Origin: Lichenostomus cassidix
Taxonomy: Eukaryota > Chordata > Aves > Passeriformes > Meliphagidae
NCBI GenBank assembly: GCA_008360975.2
Contig: CM039187.1
Coordinates: forward strand, 20,117,495 to 20,181,494
Direction of reading: 5' to 3'
DNA length: 64,000 nucleotides
Part shown: piece after piece, positions 50,444 to 61,400 of the stretch
Layout: every line of letters starts with the position of its first letter
Numbering within the stretch: the stretch's first letter is position 1
The notes under the pieces: model-generated
Told to the model about the DNA's origin: nothing
The model's input: the letters and a program-made list of their open reading frames with translations, nothing else
Databases searched by the model: none
Translations under genes and position numbers: made by a program

Positions 50444-51977
50444 GAACCTGAATTTAGAACCACAAAGAAAACGTTCACAGAACAAGGAAATTCAGTATGA
50501 GCTGAGAGAACTGGAAATGCCAGTACAATCCAAATGGGATTTCTCACACCTATTCATTAATATTGTCTTTGAAACAACCAACAAAGCAAACTATAAGATG
50601 TTACCTTCTTTTGTCTTGGCCACAGCTAAATCAGTTCAGTAAAACTTCAATGGTGTGACAAAGTCTGTCTAGTCTATTGCCAAAGCCTTTACAATTAACC
50701 ATCCTATGAAACAAAACACATCCACCCCGAAGGAAGGAGTCACACCCTCCTCCACACCTCTGCCTGGCGATCACACAGATGGAAGTACTTTGTGAAGCCA
50801 ACTGAAGCTCAGGAAACCTGCCTGCGTGTACACACAGAGACATACACACAGAGCAGCTCGCCAGGGAGGGCACCTTGAGAGTCACCCACACCCCAGGAGG
50901 GCACAGACTAGAACACTATAATTATGGTATACCTGTTGGACAGCCTCTGAAGTCTGCTCTTTCACATCAGTTGTGCCTCACATATGCAGGTATCTCTTCA
51001 GCCTTCCAGTTCACACAGACCTTGATTCAGCAAAAACTCTGACCTTTGAGTTTCCAATAACCTTTAATACCTCTGCAGCCAATTACTAAGCAAGAACCAC
51101 ACTTGCTCTGCCTGTAAATATAACCAAATACGCCCAGCTCCCTGCCTTCCTCACATAATTACAAGAGCAAAAGTTTCTCCTTTTTCTCGGTTAGATAGAG
51201 ATTAGTTTAGGAAAAAAAAAAGCATCTACCCCTCCGTAGGGCACAATTTTCCTTTCTTCTTTTGATCCAGAATTCTTACCTTCCTTCACTAAATAGTTTG
51301 AGAAGGCAGAATGAGAAGCCCTGCATGCTTGGCCTCCACAGATCCCAAAACACCAGGGTAAACATCAGAACAGCCAAACGGAATCATAAAACAACTGAAC
51401 TACAAAAGAGGTGAATGTTTGATTTCACTGTAAAAAGAACAGACAACTAAAGAAATGTTTTTTTCACAGAACAATCCAGTGAAAGTCATTGACAAAAACA
51501 ATCGAATTAGGACATTAATTATTAGCAGAATTTATTAAATTCTACCCTCATGATATTCAGTAAGACCCACACAACCAGATATATTAAATGCTGGTAGTTG
51601 GATGTTGGTGTAAGTTTCCCATAAGGGTTGGCTGCTCCCTGATGTTTCACTGCAAAATATCTTGCACTCTCTGATGTAAGCTATTACCAAGGTGCTGATT
51701 TGGAACAAGATGGAGTATCACTCTGATCTAGTTAGTTTTCCATTCCAGAATACAGAAAACTTGAAAAAAAACCCAAAAGGACTAGCAGATAGCAAATGCA
51801 GGGGAGACACTCAGAGAGGAATACAAGTTTCAAATAATTTTCTCTTCAGCTTTTAAAAATGCAACTTGCTCCTACTGACAGAAACTCAGAAATCTGATAT
51901 AGCAATGAGGTGAAGAAACTGCTCTTTGTAGTCCCACAGTTTTCCACTAAGGCATGTCACAACAAATATAAGTAGAA

Positions 51978-52256
51978 ATGCAGCAGAGCCAGGTAAGAAG
52001 GGGGCAGAATTTAACACCAGCTGAATGGGGTAAGAGGGAATTTAAACTGAATGCAATAATTGATAAGTTGACAGTGACTAAACACAAAGAACAGAGCAAT
52101 TTTATCAACCAGATAGAAAAATCTATCAGTAGAATGAGTCTGGAATTGGCCAAATCTGATTTCACTACAAGGTCTATTTTACAGAACCTCAAATTAAAGG
52201 AGTGGTACAAAGCAACACGAAAGGATGATACTGTTGTCATTTCCACAGAAAACCAC
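51978..52256 (+). CDS. Unassigned open segment ending at a splice donor, candidate exon
   Basis: 93 codons run from ATG at 51978 to a codon boundary at 52256, followed at once by CAC/GTAAGG, a good 5' splice site. Read-through past the donor meets TGA within three codons. The peptide is hydrophilic, rich in K, E, S and N, with heptad-like leucine/isoleucine spacing (for example KLTVTKHKEQSNFINQIEKS). A TAA at 51969-51971 closes the frame upstream, and I see no strong 3' splice site before it, so it would have to be a first coding exon or have a weak acceptor. I recognise no family. A-rich composition alone favours such residues, so chance remains likely. Confidence 0.25.
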
Positions 52257-53484
52257 GTAAGGTGACAAAAAATTCACCTAACAACTTCCCATTTCCCTCC
52301 TCCATACATACTCTTGTGCCTATGTTGTCCGTGAGAAGCAAATAGATTTGCATGTTTGCAAAGCCCTCAGCACGAAGTGTACATCACCATTATCAACAGC
52401 TGCCTAATACCACCTCCCAAATGCTTAACAGAAAAGGCAACACCACATTTCATCTCTAGGCATCAAAGCATTTACTAATGGAAATGAAACTCTGCCTAGC
52501 AAACAATTAAGTGATTTTGGAAGGCTGTCATTAACTCTAGAAGCATCATATCTGTTCCCATGTTTGTATTTACTTGCAAATTTCCCTGCTGTAACAGTGG
52601 AATGGGAAAGCTCAGGAGCTTGTGTGCCAGCCATGCAGGCTCCTGCAGGAGCTCCTGTCAGGGTGCACACAGTATGGAGACTCAATAAGCAGTGACATTT
52701 GTATTCCTGACAGTTTTATTTCTTCCAACACCAGTCACACTGGAAGTTTCACTTTACTTTTTATTCCAGAATAAAGGCCAAATCTCAGTATAACAGATGC
52801 TGTCTGGAAATCCCAGGACACATATGAGAGCACGTGTGTGGTCCCCTCCACCATTACGAGATAAAACAGCTTTCAGGAAAATGAGAAGGGTGCTTGGTTT
52901 TTTAAGCATAAAAACCTTAATATTTACACTAATCAAATACAACAGGGTCCACTTAGTCAGAAGAATAGTGTTCACACAGGAGTCCAACCAAGCAGAACTA
53001 TTTTCCCATGAAGAGCTTATCCTCAGTCTGGGAAAACAGTCCAAGTCACACTAGAGAGATAACAGTTCTATCTTACGTGTCTCTGTAGTAATTACACCGA
53101 AGAAACCTGACTGTCCTTACTTCAAAATTAACAATCATTTTAGAAGTCCAAATCAGAAGCACAGTGAAAATATACAACGATCAAGCATGCATGGGGAAAA
53201 GAGAATATAGCTTGATATAGTCAAAATATGCAAATATTTCCAGGAACATGAGAATAGAAAGAAATATAGAGAGTGGGAAACAATAGAAAACCCTATTTGC
53301 CAAATGGTGGAAATTTTTAGCTACCTTCTGCAAAACAATACAATACACAATAAAAACCACAGCCACCTGAGGTCTGTATTTCTTCAACAAATACTTTATA
53401 ATTATTGTGCAGTTTTACAGTTCAAAGCTGCACAAGGATGAACAAAGACAGGGTTGGCTTTCCAGTGGACACAGGAAGTAAGAA

Positions 53485-53500
53485 GGGATGGATGGATGGA
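53485..53500 (+). repeat. (GGAT)n short microsatellite
   Basis: About four GGAT units in GGGATGGATGGATGGA. Confidence 0.8.
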
Positions 53501-53777
53501 CTGCAGCAATCAAACTGAAAAAAAAGGAAAATATACAAAAGGACGAAGAGGAAAGACATAAAACTACCTGGGAATGAGTGAAACCAAAAAACAATTATCA
53601 GAAAATGTTACTGTCAGAAACTGCAAATGCTTGAGAAAAAAAAGCACCACGCAGAAAACGGCATTCCCTGCCACAATCTCCAAAGAAATGAAAGAAATGG
53701 AAACTAGGCAGCAATGATATACTTGAAATAGTTAATTAAGGCCATTGGACATCAAAACACATTAACATGTTTACCTT

Positions 53778-54317
53778 AACATATTTGAGACTCCACCTGG
53801 AGTACTGCATCCAGCTCTGGAATACCCAGCACAGGAAGGACATCGTCCTGGTGAAGCAAGTCCAGAGGCAGGACACCAAGATGATTAGAGGGATTGAGCA
53901 CTTTGCTATGAGGAAAAACTAAGAGAATTGGAATTGTTCAGCCTGGAAAAGAGAAGACTTTGGGGTGATCTACTTGTGGCCTTCCAGTACCTGAAGGGAG
54001 TCTATAGGAAACATGAAGAGAGACTACTTACAAGGACATGTAATGACAGGACAAGGGGGGAATGGCTTCAAACAGAAAGAGACTGGGTTTAGATTAGATA
54101 TTAGGAAGAAACTCTTTAATGTGAGGGTGGTGAAGGCACTGGAACAGGTTGCTCAGAGAAGTTGGGGATGTCCCATCCCTGGAAGTGTTCAAGGCCAGAT
54201 TGGATGGGGCTCTGAGCAACCTATTCTAGTGGAGGGTGTCCCTGCCCACGGCAGAGGGGTCAGAATAAAATGATCTTTGAGGTCCTTTCCAATCCAAGCC
54301 ATTCTGAATTCTATGAT
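53778..54317 (+). mobile_element. CR1 LINE, 3'-terminal fragment
   Basis: About 540 bp matching the 3' end of avian CR1 as I know it: CACCTGGAGTACTGCATCCAG, then GAGGA...AGAATTGGAATTGTTCAG, TACCTGAAGGGAG, GTGAGGGTGGTGAAGGCACTGGAACAGGTTGCTCAGAGA (quoted in parts), TCCCTGGAAGTGTTCAAGG, and the end ATTCTGAATTCTATGAT. It is 5'-truncated, as almost all CR1 copies are. The open frame through 54013-54273 is part of this element, not a gene. It is inserted antisense to NDST2. Confidence 0.93.
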
Positions 54318-54584
54318 AGCTCCTTTATGACTCATTCACATAAATCCAGCAGAACTGGTTTGAGAAGGGAATTGTTTTCTGAGACACACTGAAGCTCTCA
54401 AGTGAACTTTTATTTTTCATTGGAGAAAGCAGTCTAATTTCGAAAGTTCTAGAACTGATCTCTTAAATTGCCCCTCTCCCTCTTGAATGAGGGGTTGTCC
54501 TCAATGTCATTTACCAGCAAATTTTTCACAATAGAAGAAAAAGGCAGAACCATCTGATGAAGGAGAAGCATCAAGATCACAGCA

Positions 54585-54740
54585 ACCAGCCTGCCAGAAT
54601 TCAAGAAGCACCTGGAGAACATTCTCAGGCCCATGATGTGATTCTTGGGGCTCTCCTGTGCAAGACCAGAAGATGGACTTTGACTGGACTTGCAGGTCTC
54701 TTCCAACTCAGAATGTTCTAAGGTTCTAGGATCATTTTGA
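54585..54740 (+). mobile_element. CR1 LINE 3' fragment, short
   Basis: CTGCCAGAATTCAAGAAGCA, CTGGAGAACATTCTCAGGCC, ATGTGATTCTTGGGGCTCTC and CTTCCAACTCAGAATGTTCT follow the order seen in CR1 3' ends. It is more diverged than the neighbouring copy. Confidence 0.8.
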
Positions 54741-57700
54741 TAATGTAAAGCAAATGGCTTAGTACAATTCATCATTAATCCACTGCCCTACTTCAGATCT
54801 TGCATGTCCTGATGTGGCATTGCCTTGCCTGCACACAAAGGAAAGAATTCCTCCCTATAAGCCTATTCATGGCACGGAGGGCAAGTGGCCAGGCCCAGTC
54901 TGCCATCAACATGACTGTGCTGCTCTGAAATGCCCATGACCCTGACTGCTTCAGCAGTCTGATTTTCAGAAAGGCCAATGCAAGCAGTGAAGTGTTAAAA
55001 GAGTAATGCTGTCTTTGCCTCCGTCCTTTTCTCTCCTGCTATCAGCTTAGCTGGATGTCTCCTGACAAGAAAAAAAGTAAACCAACTGCAATCAAGGTCA
55101 ATGGGGAAAAAGCTATCACTAACCTTCTTCCCAGTGCTGCAGCCTAGCAGCTAAAAGCATGCCATCTTTGTGAAAAGAAATTTGTGAAGAAAGGGGGAAC
55201 AACTACAGTTATGAAAAGATCTCTCCCAGTTCTTGTTTCTGTTTGCTCTCATCAGGTCGATTGGAAGGAAACAGCCTTATCAGCTGATTAAACTCCATTG
55301 CTACTATTCTCTCTTCCTCTCTACTCCCACTCTTTGTTTATGACTGTTCCTTAATGAGCAAAGAAGAGTCTCAAAGAAGGAACAACTATGATTTATGTAT
55401 TACACAGATAAATGTTGAATGACTGTCAGTTTCCATCCTGCCACAGAGCCATTGCCTCCTGGCAGCAATGCTGCAATTAAGTTGATAGCATTGAGTATTC
55501 TCCGAATTACTGGGTTAAAGTAGTAGAGCACTGTATTTAAACCTTTCACCCCATTCGGATAAATTAAACAATTCTGCTAATGGCTTGTTTAGGCTAACCC
55601 TCCTTAAAGCATTGCAAACTAAGAGCACCCAAAAGAACTAAAGACACCTGTTTTGGTCCTAGTCTTTCCCTGGTCCTAGTAAACCATGGCTCACACAGTC
55701 AAAGCCTTATCCCTCTGCACCTGTCACAAAGCCATTCCTATCTTAAGAAAAATAGCATTAAAAATATAAAAGCAAACAAATAACCAGATTCATGAAAGGC
55801 AATCATGTGTTACGTTTCCAGACAGCCTGAAAACACCTAGGTGCCCAAATCCCACAGGAATGAACTTAATGTCAACTAAAAGCTATGGAGAGGTTTTGTG
55901 CCTAAATGGCGACCCCCAGTGAAGCTGACAGCTACCACAGAGAAGTTCAAGAGGAAGCGGGTAATTCACTTCTCTGATTTTATTCTTCCATTAAATAAAG
56001 AAAACTAAGTCAGAAGCCTGCTGACTTTATGTTTTACCTTTATCACTGTCAATATTTGATCTGGACAGTGTTGCCTCTTCAAGCTCCTTACGCTTACTTT
56101 TATCTCTGTCTTTTAACATAAATGAAGTGTACTCTACATTGCAGAGCAGATTCCTCCAATATCTAAGATGCTGTTGGGGAAAAAAACCCAAAGTATAAAC
56201 AGCTCCTTGCTTAACCTCACAAATGTGCCTATAATGAAATAAATCTGAAATTCTAAATTAATTACGATGCACCCCCGCTAAGGAACTAATTAAAACTAGA
56301 ATTAATATTGTTCATTTATTATAAAGGAGGAAACCCATAAAGCCAAAAATCCATACCCAAATATAAGGTATAAAACACATTTAATATGATGGTAAAGACA
56401 CACTGCAATAAAAAAAATGGAGTTTTGCCCATAATGCAATTCAAATCAGCTGTTTGAACAGCTATGAACTTTCAAGTTCATAGTAGTAACTTCCAGGATG
56501 CCCACAGCAGCCATAGCACAGCTGGCTGTACAGAAGAGAATATATAATGAAAAGAGATACCCAACCCAATAAACCAAACAAAAAATTACAGACCATTTTC
56601 CTGGATACAAACACACAGAGCTGAATGAAATCCAAATCTGGAAAAATAGTATCTTGAAGCCAAATTGGGCAAGGTTTGTTGCAGATTGTCTGCATCTGCA
56701 CCTGTTTAATTTCCATACATGGAAGAGAGAAAACAGGTAAAGATAATTCATGCTTTCAGCAGAGAGAAGGGAAAGAAGAGATCAAAACTTCCTACCCAAT
56801 TACTTTTTACATGCTTGCATAATGTTCAGTGTCAAATTCAGCTCAGCCAACATTCAGAAACAGACATCTTCAGGATCTTCTCCACACTTCAGGTATAATA
56901 GCCTTCATTCTCTTTCCACACAGACTTCTCAAGCTCTGCTCCTGATGGCTACTATTTTCCAAAAAGCCCAAACACGCAGTTGCTGATGATAAAGTTGCAG
57001 GTGGAGTCAGTTGATGAGGAATACACAAGTGTTGAACAGACTGTTCCCTCTTCCCTCGGGGCTCCCAGTTGCCACTGAGGTTGACTATATAAATTCTCAA
57101 GCCATCACCAACCTTCCCACAAATGGAAATAGATACCTGATCCATCCAGAGAAGCCTCCACTACCATATATGCTTGTTTGGAAGTCCATTTAAATACACT
57201 ATTTTACTCTGTCATCACTCTTCTGTTATGTTTTCTGGCACGCAGAGGTAAAACAATCTGGTGCACAAATTTATTTTGAAAGACTATAAATTATGAAGAT
57301 GCTTGATCCTATTGTTCATTATGCCCGGGAAAAAAAAATTTGCATAGATCAGTAATTTTCTTTCTCCTTATTCGCCATGAGATAATGATACAGATCATGC
57401 CTAGTGAGAGAGCAGTGCCAGAACAATTTGAGGAGCACAGTATCAATTCTTTCAATGCTAAGGGTGTAAGGACTTGGCTGCATACTTGATCTTTTGAAGT
57501 CAACAATCTGACTGTGTTTGAATTTTAAGAAAGAATGGCATCTAAAAAAAGGTACACATGCTCAACCAACCTGAGTTCAAGGAACACCATAAATGCTTTG
57601 AGATTAGCAGTCAGAAGAGCCTGTGGATTCTCTAGGACACTGGGTTATGATCAGGGAGAAGTGTCAGTACTTACAGACTGACTCATGGAAGCGCGACTAA

Positions 57701-58344
57701 AGCGGCTCTGTGCAGCATTGTTTGAGAGCCACTGACCCAGAAAGGCACTAAAGTAAAGCTGTACATAACACTCCCAACGCAGGCAAGCATGCAGCTCTGT
57801 GCTCTGCTGCTGGGAGGGAAATGCTGCATGAAGCTCCACAATTTCATAGTTCACATGAACAGCTAAGGGAGCTTTTGTGCTTGCAATGAAATGAAAATTT
57901 CTGCTGACCTTCTTAATCTCCTTTCATATCTCGAGTTAAAAGCGCTCTGCTGCCATCCTTCTTTCTCTTCTCATCTTATTCTATCCTTTCACAGTGATTC
58001 TGAGTCAATCAGATTAAATTCCCTGTGTTTTCATGCAAACATCTGACTTTCCCAGCTTCGCTGGAACATCAACAAGAGCACCCCTCCCACTCCTCTCTTA
58101 TCCCAAGACACTGAGGCATGCACAACTTTGCCTGAGCATCATTTCAGAATAAGGCCACACTTGTGTTTTTAAGAGAGGCATCTAGCCAGCTGGAGGTTTC
58201 TTTATGGCTTCACTAAGTGAAAAGCCTTTCAGACTTGTAGACTGAGCCAAAACCTTGACCTACCATGGCCTTGTGGGGCCAACAACATTCTTCCACTACT
58301 TGAGAGAGAAAGTACATGAACTGTCAGTTTGGACAACGCACCCA
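54741..58344. other. Non-coding stretch, nothing recognised
   Basis: No exon, RNA gene or repeat was recognised between two CR1 fragments. Confidence 0.6.
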
Positions 58345-58460
58345 GGCACACGGTGGGATTCTTGGGGTGTCCTGCACAGGCCAGGAGTTGGAGTCATTGA
58401 TCCTGATGGGTTCCTTCCAACTCAGCAAACTCTGCTATTTTATCATTCTATAATTCTATG
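58345..58460 (+). mobile_element. CR1 LINE 3' fragment, short
   Basis: GGGATTCTTGGGGTGTCCTG, CAGGCCAGGAGTTGGAGTCA, GGGTTCCTTCCAACTCAGC and the terminal TCATTCTATAATTCTATG are diagnostic of the CR1 tail. It shares the block GATTCTTGGGG with the copy at 54585-54740. Confidence 0.88.
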
Positions 58461-61400
58461 CAAAAATCATGTGTCATGGCAAGTGAGTATTATCACAGTA
58501 TGATACTATCTGTGTTTCAGGAGACAAAACACACCAGGGTCCCATGTGCAGGGCAGATTTTTTTTAGACTTTGAATCAACTCTGCTCCATTTTAAGGCAG
58601 GTAGAAAAATATTCATAAGCAGAAAATTCAGTTTGAGTTTTAGACCACATTCAAGTGTCAGTGTGAGAATGTGATCAAATGCTTGTCAGAACCATCAGAA
58701 GTACTTCCACTGCATTCAACCAGCACAGGGTCAGGATTTAAATTTATGTTATGTCAGTATTTGTATACACGATTTACAGATATAAACACCATGCTGTACA
58801 CTATTATAATAATTTGTTTTTGCATGGAACTGTCTAAGCATTACACATGAATCACAGCAAAGGGTTTGGGTTCTTTAATAATATTAAAAAAATCTTTCTT
58901 TGGGACCCAGCCATAACCCATTCTTATTTCTGTAATAACACAGATTTTCATCTCACTAATCTTCTTCCATCCTGAATAGAAAAAGAGAATTTGCAAAGTG
59001 GATGACTAACCAACCCCCTTTCAGTTAAGCATCACTCTGCTTAGGTGTTTTGACACTCCTAAGCTGTATTTTTCTACTCATTTTTTTGAAAATGCATGTT
59101 CCTTTTGTTTCCACAGATTTACAACGAAGTCAGAGACAATGCTCCATTTGAGTTACTTCATAAATCAGCAAAAACATCAGGGGAAACTGCCTTTTCCATC
59201 CTAGCAGTGTAACCACAAATTGCACTTGTCCAGCCTTATTTAACAGACCATCTTGCTGGTGAACTGCATAACCCTCACACTATGTCCTGAACACATCCAG
59301 GCTCCAAGGGACTGAGGCACATGCAGATTATAAGGCTTTTCATAGCAAACAGGGTTTTTTGTCTCATTCCTTCCATTCATCTTAACTACCAGTTTAACCT
59401 GAATCGTATAAAACCAGAGGAAAATAATTTTCCAAATACCAACACTCAAACCACTTTGTACATCCAACCATCATTTCCCCAGGCAAAGGCTCTGCCATCT
59501 CACCCTCACCCAGACTCAAGACTGACTCAAATAACAAAAGAAAAACAGAGCTGTTTAAATACAACAGCATTTAACCCTTCTGTCAACAGAATAGCAGAGG
59601 TCTCCCTAATACAGGCTAAGTATAATTTTTCTGATCTACAGGACAGCAAAACTGAGGAAGAGAACACAAGCTCGGACACGTACCATGTCAGCAGCAGAAC
59701 TGGGTATTTGAGGACACAGGAACAGAGTTCACAGGCTCTAATCATTGCCTTTTTGCCTCTGCAACACTATTTTGTGTCCAGCTAGAACATTCCCCTAATT
59801 TTTTGCCTCACATGGAACACAAGCCAGAGCGTGTGCTCTCAGGTTCCTGGCATAGGCCAGGGCTGGGACTGTGATGCTCTCAGGGTTGTATCTTCCAGGT
59901 GTCATCCTGTATCACCACAAACATTAAATATCCAACATTCAATACATGTCACCTTCAAGTGTTTACCAAAGGCAAAAGGCAGATTTTGATGAAAAAAAAC
60001 AACTTACCACGAAATATCACAGTTCCTTCCTTTTTTTTCCTAGCACCTTCTTTCCTATTCCAGCTTACCCTCAGTTTTTAATATTTTCCTACAAAAGAAC
60101 ATCCCACACCACATCACAAAATTTAGAAAAAAAAAATTTTGGCAACAGGAAGACTGATACCTTCTTACCTAGAAGAGCATAAGTGGCTCTAATAAAATCA
60201 GATTTTAGAGGTTATCAGAGCCATCTTTTCCCATTTTCAATGGCAGCTGGATGACAGTTTTCTGTCTCTTTCATTGCCTCTCTTGTCTATCTCTGCTGGA
60301 CTCAAGCTAATAAGCTTCTCATTAATAAAATGACTATGCCAAGGTACTGGCAGATGGTCCTATGTTCCACGCACATCTTCCCATTCCCTCCCTCCAGAAG
60401 GCCTAATCTATACACAGTGTAATCGCCACAAAAACATATGCTCCCTGACAGAAATCTTCCCTCCCATTATCTCTGTACTCTAGGGGATTGCCCCCGAAAC
60501 CTCGGTGACACAAAGCAACTCCCTTCCTACTCAAGTCTCAGTTTCTTATATGCCTGAATACACATTCACCAGGTCCTAGCTAAAGTACCTGTAAAAGACT
60601 TAAAATCCATGCTAATCTCTCCACAGTACTGTCCATAACCTAGACCATTTCTAAGTGAAATGCACATATACAAACACATACCTTTTTTAAAAAAAAGTAA
60701 CTTATAACTGATATTTCTAATGTGCAACACTTTGTTAATGCTTTACTTACAGATCCCTGTAACAGTACACGAGCCTTTTTTCAAAAATGAAAAGACATAT
60801 AGTGTAATTTATTACACTAGTTACCACTAAATCTCTTGAGCAACACTTCTACTTAAGTGCTGAGTCAATTACTAATTGCGTATCTCATATACCTTAAAAT
60901 AATCTGTTTGTTTCATCTGCTAGCTCCCACTTCCCCATCAATTTAATCAGATTATTGTGATTGATGAATTCATTAATATGGTCATTGGATCCTAAGAGCA
61001 GAGCAACTTCTACAGAGAAAGCTTCAGGAAGGAAGGGCAAGTATCTCCCTTTTGCACACACACATAGCTATGAGCAGAGGAATAAATGAGCACTATCTGT
61101 TTCCCAGCTGTGGGCAAGGCTGCACAAAGGATATTTCTAGACACTAAAGATTACTGTGGCTGCCTCTGCTGGAGCTCCTCAGAGAAGGCAAGGGGTATGA
61201 TGGGCACAGACAGGTCACCATAATGTGAAGCGTTGTTTTAGCTCTTAAAATTGGGAGCTAAACTCCAAACCTTCTTAAAAACTCACTTCTTTACAGTGGA
61301 AAAGAAAATTTTTATTGTCAGTTCTTCTCTGCATTTTATCCTAACAGTACTGAACAGCTTTTCCACATCACAGATAGGGAAAGCCCCTAACAGAAAGCAG

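Larger units (their letters stand above)
37149..53777. other. Upstream non-coding stretch with simple repeats
   Basis: No recognised gene. It holds a tandem E-box-like repeat at 39007-39036, a G-rich tract at 40915-41030, a (CA)n tract at 44706-44746, a degenerate repeat near 45980-46440, a CAAA-rich tract at 50408-50443, and an unassigned open segment at 51978-52256. A weak CR1-like phrase (CATAGAATCATAAC) at 42611 is too short to call. Confidence 0.6.

Noticed and set aside
54013..54273. 86-codon plus-strand frame
   Set aside because: It lies entirely within the CR1 3' non-coding end.
59321..59785. 154-codon plus-strand frame, longest upstream of NDST2
   Set aside because: No recognisable domain, no convincing splice sites, and low-complexity A/C-rich composition. 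I treat it as chance.
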